Positions 1 to 8,647 of a stretch of 64,000 bases of DNA are shown here, one piece after another. The notes under the pieces are model-generated. The model saw only the letters and a program-made list of their open reading frames with translations. It made no database searches and was not told the DNA's origin. Within the stretch, counting starts at the first letter, position 1, and every line of letters begins with the position of its first letter. This DNA is from CALLVF01 sp964632205. Its GTDB lineage: Bacteria > Patescibacteriota > Microgenomatia > UBA1406 > GWC2-37-13. The DNA is taken from contig CAZWBE010000001.1 in the NCBI GenBank assembly GCA_964632205.1, forward strand, positions 1 through 64,000. Direction: 5' to 3'. The translations under genes were made by a program, and so were the position numbers.

Positions 1-15
1 TAGTCCACAATTCAA

Positions 16-957
16 CTATTTTTTCCTAATATAAAGCTCTAAAATGCTGCCGGAGTTGTTAATGTTTAATAAAGGAGTGAAAAAGACGGCGAGAGTTTGA
101 TCGAAAAGATAATATTTTAAATCAAATTTTTTGAGAATATTATAAATCATTGGTTTTATGCTTTGTGTTTTAGTTAATTTATTTTGCTGATTGTTTATTT
201 TCTGGTGAGAACTATCTTTTTTAATAAGTAACTTTTTAATTATTCCCATCAGATGTTCCGGATAACTGTAAGTGGACACTTTTTCAATTTTTAAATCATG
301 AATTTTTTGAATGATGGTTTGAAATGATTTTTTAGAGAATACCCATAAATGATCCGGCGGGGTAAGAAAAGTGTAATTTTCTCTTTCAACATTATAAAGG
401 TGGCTTTGGAGATTAGGTGTTTCAATGTAAAGGATGCCGTTCTGATTGAGTAAAAAGTAAGCCATTTGAATCCATTGATTAGGATTTTTAATATGCTCGA
501 TTACATGAATCATCACAATAAAGTCAAAATTTTTCTTCCTCTTGTTTTGGTAAAAATATTCCTCAAGAGGAAGGTTAATCACTTTTGATTTCAATGGTGA
601 TAGTATTTGGCTTGTTAATTTATTTGAGGGTTCGATGCCTTCTGTCTGAAAACCGGCTTTTTTAGCTTCTTGGAGAAAAAAACCATAACCACAGCCGATG
701 TCTAATAAAGTTTTGCCTTGGAGGTGTAATTTTTTTAGATTTTTAATAATTTTTTTTGCTTGGTTGATTATTCTTGTTTTATTAATATGTCCGCTAATAT
801 ATTCAAAAGAAGTTTTGTAATAGTGATCAATTATTATTTTTGTTGGTTGGGGATTTAAAAATAACGTTTGACAGTGATGGCAGAAATAATATGAATAATT
901 ATCTATCTTATAATAAAAAGATATTTTTTTATTCGAACAAAGACGGCACAGGTTCAT
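16..957 (-). CDS. Class I SAM-dependent methyltransferase with N-terminal zinc motif
   Basis: Predicted SAM-dependent methyltransferase of about 313 residues, probably acting on a sugar or nucleotide-sugar given its place beside glycan genes. The N-terminus has two CxxC pairs (C4/C7 and C26/C29), as in C-methyltransferases with a zinc-binding head. The SAM-binding motif DIGCGYG follows at about residue 85, and a later HVIEH segment is typical of the Methyltransf_23 group. The open frame extends upstream to 1029, but that would overlap the divergent glycosyltransferase. The ATG at 957 lies 9 nt after a minus-strand TATACT box and directly precedes the zinc motif, so I chose it. Substrate is unknown. 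Confidence 0.8.
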   Translation of the reverse strand: MNLCRLCSNKKISFYYKIDNYSYYFCHHCQTLFLNPQPTKIIIDHYYKTSFEYISGHINKTRIINQAKKIIKNLKKLHLQGKTLLDIGCGYGFFLQEAKKAGFQTEGIEPSNKLTSQILSPLKSKVINLPLEEYFYQNKRKKNFDFIVMIHVIEHIKNPNQWIQMAYFLLNQNGILYIETPNLQSHLYNVERENYTFLTPPDHLWVFSKKSFQTIIQKIHDLKIEKVSTYSYPEHLMGIIKKLLIKKDSSHQKINNQQNKLTKTQSIKPMIYNILKKFDLKYYLFDQTLAVFFTPLLNINNSGSILELYIRKK

Positions 958-984
958 TAATCTTAGAGTATAATAAAAACTAAA
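958..984. promoter_or_regulatory. Overlapping divergent -10 boxes, 27-bp intergenic region
   Basis: The sequence AGTATAAT at 967-974 holds TATAAT for the plus strand (969-974) and TATACT for the minus strand (972-967). They lie 10 nt before the ATG at 985 and 9 nt before the ATG at 957. Both mRNAs would start within a few nucleotides of the AUG. The two promoters share bases, so RNA polymerase could probably occupy only one at a time. Promoter activity is inferred from sequence. Confidence 0.6.
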
Positions 985-1767
985 ATGAAATCCAAACTCT
1001 CCCTTCTTATTATTAGCAAAAACGCTCAAGGTTTGATCGAGAAAACAATTAATTCTGTTAAAGGTTTGGTTGATGAAATAATTGTTATTGACAATGATTC
1101 AACTGATAAAACGGCTGAAATTGCTACACGATTGGGAGCGATAGTTTTTCAGCGTTTTGAAGAAGATTTAGGTAAACAAAGAAAATATGGGTTGGAAAAA
1201 TGTCAGGGAGAATGGGTATTGGTTCTGGATACAGATGAATATCTTTCAGAAAATTTAAGACGGGAAATTAAAAATTTGTTTAGTAAGCGCCAATTATTAT
1301 TACAAAAATTCAATGGTTTTTTTATCCCTTTTCAAAATCATTTCTTAAATCGGCCAATAAAGCATGGAGGAGAAAATTATAAAATGCTTCGCCTTTTTAA
1401 AAAAAAAGCGGTTTATATTAACCCAGCGTTAGTTCATGAAAGATTTGTGATAAAAAAGGGTCAAGCGGGAGAGCTACAAGGAAAAATTTATCATTATTCT
1501 TATCGAACTTTAGGTCAAATGTTTAAAAAGTTTACCCTTTATGCTATTCGTGAAGCCAAGCAAAAATGGCAAAAAGGTGAATCTAGCTCATTAAAAAAGA
1601 TTTTTTCTTACCCACCTCATATGTTTTGGGCAAGATTTATTGAAGATAAAGGCTACAAAGATGGTTTATTTAGGTTACCGCTTGATATTGGTTTTGCCTA
1701 TATGGAATTTTTAACATATTTTTTACTATTATTGTACGAATTAACGCCGAGAAGAAAATGGATGTAA
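985..1767 (+). CDS. GT2 family glycosyltransferase (WaaE/KdtX-like)
   Basis: GT-A fold family 2 glycosyltransferase of 260 residues, predicted to transfer a sugar from a nucleotide-sugar to a lipid-linked or surface glycan. Visible features are the N-terminal nucleotide-binding strand with IDNDSTD at about 35-41, the metal-binding DTDE at 82-85, and a VHE segment typical of the WaaE/KdtX group. A hydrophobic C-terminal stretch near 235-250 suggests membrane association. It is a paralogue of the GT2 at 5847. It starts the plus-strand glycan cluster and has its own -10 box at 969-974. Sugar specificity cannot be read from the sequence. Confidence 0.85.
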   Translation: MKSKLSLLIISKNAQGLIEKTINSVKGLVDEIIVIDNDSTDKTAEIATRLGAIVFQRFEEDLGKQRKYGLEKCQGEWVLVLDTDEYLSENLRREIKNLFSKRQLLLQKFNGFFIPFQNHFLNRPIKHGGENYKMLRLFKKKAVYINPALVHERFVIKKGQAGELQGKIYHYSYRTLGQMFKKFTLYAIREAKQKWQKGESSSLKKIFSYPPHMFWARFIEDKGYKDGLFRLPLDIGFAYMEFLTYFLLLLYELTPRRKWM

Positions 1768-1805
1768 AAAAAATATTTTTATAAATTTAAAAATCAAAAA
1801 GTGAA

Positions 1806-3728
1806 ATGGAAAATAACCTTGAAAAATTAAAAATTGGCTTTATTTTTGTCCTTTATAAGACACCTAAAAAGGAAATTAAACGGCTTAAAGAGGAGATTAA
1901 ATGTTTGGGATTTAAAAATTATAAAATTTATTTTATTGATAACACCAAAAATAATCGGGGATTTGCGGGAGGAGTTAATAAAGGAATAAGACTGGCGCTC
2001 AAAGACAATGTTGATTTATTTGTTGTTGCCAACACAGATATTGCTTTTTTTGACAATTCAAATAACCTGTCAAGTTGTTCAGAGTTTTTAGAGGCAGCAA
2101 AAAATTTTGATATTTGGGGATATGGGGTAAGACAAAAAGGAAAAGTTTATTATGGGGGAAAGATAGATAAATGGCAATTAAGTGGTGGGATGATTGACAA
2201 AAAACCGCCTCAGCGATTTTGGCGGGTTGATTTTGTTTCTGGTTCATTAATGTTTATTAAAAGAAAGGTAATTGAAAAAATAGGTTTTTTTAATGAAGAC
2301 TATTTTATGTATTACGAAGATGTTGATTATTGTCTACGGGCAAAAAAAGCCGGTTTTAGAGTAGGAATTGATAGTCAATTTATTTATGAACATTTTGAAG
2401 TTTCCTCAACCAATCCTCAAAAAGGTAGATTTTTGGCAGAAAGTCACAAAAAATTTTTTAATCAAAATAGCAATCTTTTTCAGAAAGCTTACAAGAAAAT
2501 AAAAAGCTCACGTTTTCTTCTTAATTTTTTTAGTCTAAATTTTTCCTCATTTGTAAATAAATTTCTTCATTTCATTTTATTTTTATTTTTAGTAAGATAT
2601 CTATCTCCTTCAGAATATGGGATTTATACTTTAGTTTGGGCTCACATTGGCCTTCTTATGCCGTTTTTGGATTTTGGCACTACCTCTTATGGTTTAGTTT
2701 ATTTACCAATTCAGTCTCAAAAAAACATCCTTGCCCTTTTTTCTTTAAGACTTTTTCTTTCATTGATTGTTTTTATTTTAACTATCTTTTTGGCGATTTT
2801 TTTTCGCTATCCTTCGCAAACTTTTCTGTTTATCTTCCTTACTGCCTTTGTTGTTTTGGCTAATAGTTTTTCTGGCAGTTTTTTAATCCTTTGCTCAATT
2901 AAAGAAAAATTATATATTTCCTCCCTGGTTTCTTTTCTTTTCAATTTTATCCTTATTGTTTTTTTGATTCTAAGTTTAATTTTTTTTAAAAACCTTTTTA
3001 ATATCTTTTTAATTAATTTTGTTGGTTATAATCTTTATTCTTTAATTAATGCTTATTTTATTAGAAAAGAGTTGGGAGAATTTAGATTTATTGGCAATCT
3101 AAATTTATGGGGAAAGATTTTGCAAAAGTCAACTATTTTTCTTCTAATTAGTTTTTTAGCTAATCTTTATTTTAAATTGGATGTATTTTTATTAAATTTT
3201 TTAAAAGACACGACGGCTGTTGGTTTATACTCATCCGGTTATAAATTTCTTGAGGCAAGTTTAATTATTGCTTCAAGTTATAATGTTTCTTCTCTTCCTA
3301 TTTTATCGAAACTACAAAAAGGAAAAAGAGAAATTTTTATTGATAAGATTAAAAGGGATTTCTTATTTGTGGCAGCGATAGGGTGGGTTTTTGCCTCGTT
3401 GCTTTTTTTTCTAGCTCCGACTGCTTTACCGATCGTTTTACCAGGAACATATTGGCAGTCAATTAAAGTTTTACAGATTGTTATTTTTAGCTTACCTTTT
3501 ATTCTTGCTACCTCTGTATTTTTAAATAGTCTTTATGTTTTAGGAAAACAATCTTTGGTGGTTTTTATTTTTCTCTTTCAGGCAATTTTTAATTTTATTT
3601 TGAATTATCTTTTTATTCCTCGTTATTCTTATTTTGCGAGCGCCTATATTACTTTAATGGGAGAAATTCTTAATGCCGTTATTAGTTTTTTAATTTTGAA
3701 AAAAGTTCTTTATGAAAATAAGCATTGA
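1806..3728 (+). CDS. Fusion of GT2 glycosyltransferase and Wzx-type polysaccharide flippase
   Basis: A single 640-residue frame. The first ~220 residues resemble rhamnosyltransferase-type GT2 enzymes: IDN near 45, RGFAGG at 51-56, NTD at 76-78, and the YEDVDYCLRAKKAGF signature. From about residue 240 it becomes a polytopic membrane protein with the RYLSPSEYGIYTL signature of the polysaccharide flippase (MOP/Wzx) family and about ten to twelve hydrophobic helices. No stop or frame change separates the halves. The GT2 part is shorter than free-standing relatives (about 290 residues). The likely role is adding a sugar to a lipid-linked glycan and flipping it across the membrane. It overlaps the next gene by 17 nt. 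Confidence 0.85.
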   Translation: MENNLEKLKIGFIFVLYKTPKKEIKRLKEEIKCLGFKNYKIYFIDNTKNNRGFAGGVNKGIRLALKDNVDLFVVANTDIAFFDNSNNLSSCSEFLEAAKNFDIWGYGVRQKGKVYYGGKIDKWQLSGGMIDKKPPQRFWRVDFVSGSLMFIKRKVIEKIGFFNEDYFMYYEDVDYCLRAKKAGFRVGIDSQFIYEHFEVSSTNPQKGRFLAESHKKFFNQNSNLFQKAYKKIKSSRFLLNFFSLNFSSFVNKFLHFILFLFLVRYLSPSEYGIYTLVWAHIGLLMPFLDFGTTSYGLVYLPIQSQKNILALFSLRLFLSLIVFILTIFLAIFFRYPSQTFLFIFLTAFVVLANSFSGSFLILCSIKEKLYISSLVSFLFNFILIVFLILSLIFFKNLFNIFLINFVGYNLYSLINAYFIRKELGEFRFIGNLNLWGKILQKSTIFLLISFLANLYFKLDVFLLNFLKDTTAVGLYSSGYKFLEASLIIASSYNVSSLPILSKLQKGKREIFIDKIKRDFLFVAAIGWVFASLLFFLAPTALPIVLPGTYWQSIKVLQIVIFSLPFILATSVFLNSLYVLGKQSLVVFIFLFQAIFNFILNYLFIPRYSYFASAYITLMGEILNAVISFLILKKVLYENKH

Positions 3729-4698
3729 TGGCGGAGCGATATGCGGGAGAAATCAGTTTGGTAACTTTGTTGTCACGAAAAATTTAGTGGAAGCGATAAC
3801 TCTGTATGATAATTTAAATGAGTATTATTTATATAGTTTTTGTGAGCGACCTTTTTGGTTGAAGACGAAAAAAAATATTCACTACTTAAAACTTCTACCT
3901 CGCCATTTTTGGATGAATTTTCGGGTAAGCACAGAGGAGATATTTTGCCAAAAAGACATTTTTTTAGCTTTAAATCAGGCGACTCCTTTCTTTACATTAG
4001 CTAAAATTATCGCATTTTGTCATGGTTTATCGTTTTATTTTTATCCTCAATTTTACTCCGATTCTTATTGGCAATTAAAAAAACAATTAGAGACAATGGT
4101 AAAAAAATCAGCCTACATTCTGGTTTCTTCGCAAAAAGTAAGAAATGAATTAATAACAATCTTTCCCAAAATTGAAAAAAAAATAAAAGTACTATCGTTT
4201 GGGATTCCTTTTGATTTTTGTGACAAAGCAAAAAATAAAAATCAAAATAGAGAAAGAGAAAAAATTTTCTTGTTCGTTGGAATGGATCATCCGATTAAAA
4301 ATATCGCCTTTATTAAAAGGGCTTTTTCTGAGTTTAAAAAAGACTATCGCTTATCAGATTATAAGCTTTATTTAGTGACTAAAAAAATTACTCGAGATGG
4401 GTTAAAACAACTCTATCAAAAAGCCACGGCGTTGCTAACTGCTTCGTATTATGAGAGTTTTAATTTGCCAGTTCTTGAGGCTTTGTCTTTAGGATGTCAG
4501 GTGATTGGTTTAGAATCAGCCATTATTCCGGAGTTAACTTCCTATGTTAACATAGCGCAAAACAGGGAGGATTTTGTGGAAAAGATGAGATTAATAGCAA
4601 TGGGACAGAGAAAAAATATCGATGAAAAAAGCTTAAAGGAAAACTTTTCTTGGCGGAGTTATTTTAACAAATTGAGATCATTATATGGTAAAATATGA
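3712..4698 (+). CDS. GT4-type (GT-B fold) glycosyltransferase
   Basis: Glycosyltransferase of 328 residues with GT-B fold features: an N-terminal MKISIDGGA start, a nucleotide-sugar-binding half beginning at FLFVGMDHPIKN, and a C-terminal ESFNLPVLEALSLG motif, whose two glutamates form the E-x7-E-like site of family 4 enzymes. It is probably part of surface glycan assembly. It overlaps the fused flippase gene by 17 nt upstream and the next glycosyltransferase by an ATGA junction. A lysine/asparagine-rich, low-complexity stretch (KNKNQNRERE) sits between the two halves. Donor and acceptor are unknown. Confidence 0.82.
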   Translation: MKISIDGGAICGRNQFGNFVVTKNLVEAITLYDNLNEYYLYSFCERPFWLKTKKNIHYLKLLPRHFWMNFRVSTEEIFCQKDIFLALNQATPFFTLAKIIAFCHGLSFYFYPQFYSDSYWQLKKQLETMVKKSAYILVSSQKVRNELITIFPKIEKKIKVLSFGIPFDFCDKAKNKNQNREREKIFLFVGMDHPIKNIAFIKRAFSEFKKDYRLSDYKLYLVTKKITRDGLKQLYQKATALLTASYYESFNLPVLEALSLGCQVIGLESAIIPELTSYVNIAQNREDFVEKMRLIAMGQRKNIDEKSLKENFSWRSYFNKLRSLYGKI

Positions 4699-5831
4699 TT
4701 AAAGTCGCTTTAGTCCGAGGAAAATATTTAAATAATTTTGAAGGTCAAAATTTTATCTTCCCTAAAAGCCAAATTAGTCTAACCGCCATTTCCTCCTTTA
4801 ACCCTTTACATAAAAATTTTCCTTTTCCTGTCATAAAATTACCCAGTCTTGCCGACTTAGGATTGACAAAATCTCTTGAATGGTTGGTAAAGGTTATTAC
4901 CAACAGAACATTGGGTGATAGTCAGATATTGCTTGGGTTAAAAAAATATGCTGGTGAATTTGATATTTTTCACACGGCAGATGCTCATTATTATTACACT
5001 TATCAGTTGGCTTGCTTGCGAGAAAAAAACCTTATAAAAAGATTAATAATCACTTCTTGGGAAACAATTCCTTTTAATCATGAAAAAACATTCAGGAAAA
5101 GATGGCTAAAAAAATTTAGCCAAAAATTCGCCGATATCTTTCTTTGTTATACTCAGAAAGCAGCAAAAGCCTTGGTCACCGAGGGCGTAGATAAACAAAA
5201 AATTAAAGTAATAAGGTTGGGGGTGGATCTTGATCGTTTTAAGCCACAAAAGGTAAAACTTAAAAGTTTTAACATTTTGTTTGTTGGTAGATTAATCGAG
5301 GAGAAAGGAATAATTGATTTATACCAAGCGTATAGAAAAATTAAAAGGCAAAAATTAAAAGTTAAAAATTATAATATAAGATTAAGAATAGTTGGTGAAG
5401 GGTCATTACAAAACCACCTTTGGCAAATGATAAAAAGAGATGGTGAAACATTATCAACAACGATTGAGAAAAGAATATATGAGGAAATGCCTAGTGTTTA
5501 TCAGGAGGGGGATATTTTTGTTTTGCCATCAAAGACAACAAAAACTTGGGAGGAACAATATGGTATGGTTTTAGTTGAGGCGATGGCTTCTGGATTGCCA
5601 ATTGTTGCCTATAACAGCGGAGCGATTGCTGAAGTTTTGGATGGAGTTGGTTTATTAGTAAAAGAGGGAGATGTTGATGGCTTAGCTTCCTGGCTTATTC
5701 GCCTTATTGAAGATAAAAATTTGCGAGAAAAACTGAGTCAAATGGCAAGAGCGAGGGCAAAAAAAGAATTTGATAGCAAGAAAACCTCAAAAAAAATTGC
5801 CAAAATTTATCAAGATCTTATATTCTATTAG
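4695..5831 (+). CDS. GT4 family glycosyltransferase
   Basis: A 378-residue GT-B glycosyltransferase. The second Rossmann half begins with NILFVGRLIEEKG near residue 190. The C-terminal EEQYGMVLVEAMASGLPIVA motif has the E-x7-E catalytic/donor-binding pair. A lysine-rich insertion (RKIKRQKLKVKNYN) interrupts the usual helix before IVGEGS; it corresponds to an AT-rich repeat-like DNA tract at 5338-5382. The start codon overlaps the preceding stop (ATGA at 4695-4698), so the genes are translationally coupled. Likely cytoplasmic or peripheral membrane, acting in surface polysaccharide synthesis. Confidence 0.87.
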   Translation: MIKVALVRGKYLNNFEGQNFIFPKSQISLTAISSFNPLHKNFPFPVIKLPSLADLGLTKSLEWLVKVITNRTLGDSQILLGLKKYAGEFDIFHTADAHYYYTYQLACLREKNLIKRLIITSWETIPFNHEKTFRKRWLKKFSQKFADIFLCYTQKAAKALVTEGVDKQKIKVIRLGVDLDRFKPQKVKLKSFNILFVGRLIEEKGIIDLYQAYRKIKRQKLKVKNYNIRLRIVGEGSLQNHLWQMIKRDGETLSTTIEKRIYEEMPSVYQEGDIFVLPSKTTKTWEEQYGMVLVEAMASGLPIVAYNSGAIAEVLDGVGLLVKEGDVDGLASWLIRLIEDKNLREKLSQMARARAKKEFDSKKTSKKIAKIYQDLIFY

Positions 5832-5846
5832 TTTTTTTAGATAAAG

Positions 5847-6671
5847 ATGATTTCTGCGGTTGTCTTGACAAAAAATGAGGAAAATAATATTGAACGTTGT
5901 CTTAAATCAGTGGCTTTTTGTGATGAGATTATTGTTATCGATGATTATTCTACTGATAATACTCTAGGTCAAATATCAAAAATTAAATATCAAAATAATA
6001 AATTAAAAATAAAAATTTTTAAAAGACAGTTAAACGAAGATTTTGCTAGACAGAGGAATTTTGGGCTGGAAAAAGCAACAGGGGATTGGGTTTTGTTTTT
6101 AGACGTTGATGAGGAGGTTTCAGAGGAGTTAAAAAAAGAAATACAAAATTTGTTAGTCAGTTATCATTCGTTATCAAGAGAAACTATAAGTGCATTTTAC
6201 ATTAAACGACGTGATTTTTGGTGGGGGAGAGAATTAAAATGGGGAGAAGTAAAAAAAATAAGAGAGCAAGGATCAATAAGATTAGTAAGAAAAAAATCAG
6301 GAGAATGGGTGGGAAAGGTGCATGAAGAATTTAAACTCAAAACTCAAAACTCAAAACTTAAAACTTTAAAAAATTATATTAATCATTATCCTCATCCTAC
6401 TTTAAAAGATTTTTTACAAGAGATTAATTTTTATTCAACCCTTCGAGCTAAAGAGTTATTTAATCAAAGAAAAAAAACAAACATTTTAGAAATTATTTTT
6501 TACCCTCTAGGAAAGTTTATTTTAAATTATTTTATTTATTTGGGATTTCTTGACGGGCCGGCAGGTTTTGCCTATGCTTTTTTGATGAGTTTTCATTCAT
6601 TTTTGGTGAGAGCTAAGCTTTATCAATATGAGCGGATAGACTCGGTGAAAAGCAAGAAAAAGATTGAATAA
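5847..6671 (+). CDS. GT2 family glycosyltransferase (WaaE/KdtX-like)
   Basis: A 274-residue GT-A glycosyltransferase and paralogue of the gene at 985. It shows AVVLTKNEENNIERCL at the N-terminus, IDDYSTD, the DVDEEV metal motif, a VHEEF segment and HYPHPTLKDFL, all typical of the WaaE-like family. Relative to the paralogue it carries two low-complexity insertions rich in K, Q, N and L (near residues 45-60 and 165-175). These coincide with AT-rich repeat-like DNA at 5966-6022 and a tandem AACTCAAA tract at 6335-6367. Hydrophobic C-terminal helices suggest membrane association. Confidence 0.85.
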   Translation: MISAVVLTKNEENNIERCLKSVAFCDEIIVIDDYSTDNTLGQISKIKYQNNKLKIKIFKRQLNEDFARQRNFGLEKATGDWVLFLDVDEEVSEELKKEIQNLLVSYHSLSRETISAFYIKRRDFWWGRELKWGEVKKIREQGSIRLVRKKSGEWVGKVHEEFKLKTQNSKLKTLKNYINHYPHPTLKDFLQEINFYSTLRAKELFNQRKKTNILEIIFYPLGKFILNYFIYLGFLDGPAGFAYAFLMSFHSFLVRAKLYQYERIDSVKSKKKIE

Positions 6672-6674
6672 ATT

Positions 6675-7796
6675 ATGAAAATAATTTTTTACCTTGTTAT
6701 CTTGTTGTTTTCTTTAGGCCAGTTGGGCAGGCTTTCATTTTTTGGGCAGACGATTAATTTGTACCTCTACGAAATTGTCGTTGGTTTTATATTTTTATAT
6801 TTACTTTTAAAATTTAGGTTGACACCAATTAAACACGGGTTGAAACATTTTAAAATTATTTTTTGGTTTATTGGGATATTGTTAATTTCCTATTTATTAA
6901 ATTTTTTTCGCTTTTCTCTTTTTCAAAATTTTGTCGCTTTTCTTTATTTAATAAGACTAGTTATTTATTTAGGTTTCTGGGGATATTGGGGATACTGGTT
7001 GAATAAAGAAAAAATAAATTTTTCTCGCCATTTTTGGAATATGTTAGTTATTTTTACTTTTTTGACGATAATAAGCTCTTATCTTCAATATTTTTTATAT
7101 CCGGATTTGCGCAATCTTTTTTATTTGGGTTGGGATCCACACTTATATCGAATGTTTGGGGTTTTTTTTGATACTTCGGTGGCGGCTGCTATCTATGGTG
7201 TTCTTTTTCTGTTTTTTTATAAAAGCGAAAGAGTAGATAAAACCTTTAAGTTAATTTTTATTCTGACTTTTTTAATCTGCTTGGTTTTAACTTTTTCTCG
7301 AGGAGCTTACTTGGCTTTATTATTTGTGATAATTTGGGATCTTCTTTCCCATAAAAAAATTACTTTAATTTTTGCTTTTTTAGCCGTATTTTTATTAATG
7401 ACCTTTTTAGTCCCCAAACCTTTTGGTGAGGGAGTCAATTTAAAACGAGTTTTCTCTATCGCTGCCCGTTTTGAGGATTATAAGCAAGCAATTAATATCT
7501 GGAAAAATTCACCTCTCTTTGGTATTGGTTATAATCGCATTCGTTATGTTAAACCCACTTTATCAGAAAGTCATGCGGCCGCCTCTTTTGCCTCTAGTTA
7601 CTTAATTATTTTAGTCGCTGGAGGAATTTTTGGTTTGTTGGGGTTTTTGGGAGTTTTAAGGAGATTATGGTTTATAGATAAAAAACTAAGAATAATTTTG
7701 CTTTTTCTGGTGATTTTGTCGCTTTTTGATAACATTCTTCTCCATCCTTTTATCATGTTTTTTTTAGGATGGTTTATAGTTGGTAAGTGGCGGTAA
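6675..7796 (+). CDS. O-antigen polymerase/ligase-like membrane protein (Wzy/WaaL family)
   Basis: A 373-residue protein with about ten transmembrane helices. The NSPLFGIGYNRIRY segment and a histidine-containing SESHAAASF loop are characteristic of the Wzy_C/O-antigen ligase family. It would polymerise lipid-linked repeat units, or transfer a glycan to an acceptor, on the outer face of the membrane. It is the last plus-strand gene of the glycan cluster and follows the GT2 by 3 nt. Its 3' end overlaps the convergent gene by 23 nt. Polymerase and ligase roles cannot be told apart from sequence. Confidence 0.8.
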   Translation: MKIIFYLVILLFSLGQLGRLSFFGQTINLYLYEIVVGFIFLYLLLKFRLTPIKHGLKHFKIIFWFIGILLISYLLNFFRFSLFQNFVAFLYLIRLVIYLGFWGYWGYWLNKEKINFSRHFWNMLVIFTFLTIISSYLQYFLYPDLRNLFYLGWDPHLYRMFGVFFDTSVAAAIYGVLFLFFYKSERVDKTFKLIFILTFLICLVLTFSRGAYLALLFVIIWDLLSHKKITLIFAFLAVFLLMTFLVPKPFGEGVNLKRVFSIAARFEDYKQAINIWKNSPLFGIGYNRIRYVKPTLSESHAAASFASSYLIILVAGGIFGLLGFLGVLRRLWFIDKKLRIILLFLVILSLFDNILLHPFIMFFLGWFIVGKWR

Positions 7797-8478
7797 TGAC
7801 TTTTTTCTCATAGTTTCCAGCTTGATCTTCGGCAATGACCGTTATTATATTTTCGCCTTCTTTAAGTCGAATATTTGTTTCAAAATTGCCGAGAGCATCA
7901 ACGACCACCGGCGAGTCATTAATTTTTATAAACACTTCTTTATCAGTTTTGCCTTTTATCCTAATCTCTGGTTGAGAAGTTTTAGTTTGATCAGCTGGTT
8001 CATCAATCTCTAATTTTGGTTTATTTTTTTTATAAATGACAAGAAATTTTTTTGATTGTTTGCTAATTTTGTTATCTTTGGTTTTTCCTTTGACATATAT
8101 CTCATTTTCTCCCTCTAACAGATCACCAATTTCCTCCGAGAAGCTGTCTGATGAGTAAAGATTGATTTCTTTTATTTTTTCTTCGTTAAGGTAAAATTCC
8201 ACTTGATCAAAATTAAGAACCGAGCCGGTGATAAGAATTTTGGCACTATTGGTGGCGGTTGGAATACTGTCAATATTAATTAAGGCGTAAACATCGCTGT
8301 TTTTCCGCAAACTCGTTTCTGTTGCTTTATTCCTTAAATTGGCAATAAAGGCTGCGGTTGACAATAAAACTCTTATTCCTAGATTGAAGATAAAATACAA
8401 GATTATTAAAAAAATTCCAATCGAGAGAATAATCGTCGTCATTAATCGTTTTTTTTGATATCTTTCCAACCGGCTCAT
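7774..8478 (-). CDS. Membrane-anchored protein with Ig-like/glucodextranase-type repeats
   Basis: A 234-residue protein with a positively charged N-terminus, one transmembrane helix at about 12-34 and an extracellular part. The latter contains two beta-rich repeats resembling Ig-like or glucodextranase B domains; the second is marked by VVDALGNFETNIRLKEGENIITVIAEDQAGN. It is probably a surface structural or binding protein. The start codon lies one nucleotide after the 3' end of tRNA-Thr on the same strand, so the mRNA may be released by tRNA 3' processing. An alternative start at M13 would remove the basic N-terminal tail. No enzymatic motif is visible. Confidence 0.7.
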   Translation of the reverse strand: MSRLERYQKKRLMTTIILSIGIFLIILYFIFNLGIRVLLSTAAFIANLRNKATETSLRKNSDVYALINIDSIPTATNSAKILITGSVLNFDQVEFYLNEEKIKEINLYSSDSFSEEIGDLLEGENEIYVKGKTKDNKISKQSKKFLVIYKKNKPKLEIDEPADQTKTSQPEIRIKGKTDKEVFIKINDSPVVVDALGNFETNIRLKEGENIITVIAEDQAGNYEKKVITATYQL

Positions 8479-8479
8479 G

Positions 8480-8551
8480 AGCCGAAGAGAGGAGTTGAAC
8501 CTCCAACCTCCCCCTTACGAAGGGGTTGCTCTGCCATTGAGCTACTTCGGC
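8480..8551 (-). tRNA. tRNA-Thr (anticodon CGT)
   Basis: A cloverleaf is readable on the minus strand: acceptor stem GCCGAAG/CTTCGGC fully paired, D-stem GCTC/GAGC, anticodon loop TTCGTAA giving CGT, and a T-arm with GGTTCAA. The discriminator base is U, followed by C and then the ATG of the next gene, so CCA is not encoded. U73 is shared with the second threonine tRNA at 44138. Confidence 0.93.
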
Positions 8552-8647
8552 GCTGAAGGGTGGTCAAAATAAACTCGCCTTATATTTCTTTTAGCAATTA
8601 AGAATTATCACCCCTCGTTTTTCAAGAGTTTGGACATAAAACATTAG

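Noticed and set aside
6335..6367. Tandem AACTCAAA units as a possible CRISPR or minisatellite
   Set aside because: The units are 8 bp without spacers and lie in frame inside a glycosyltransferase; this is low-complexity coding DNA.
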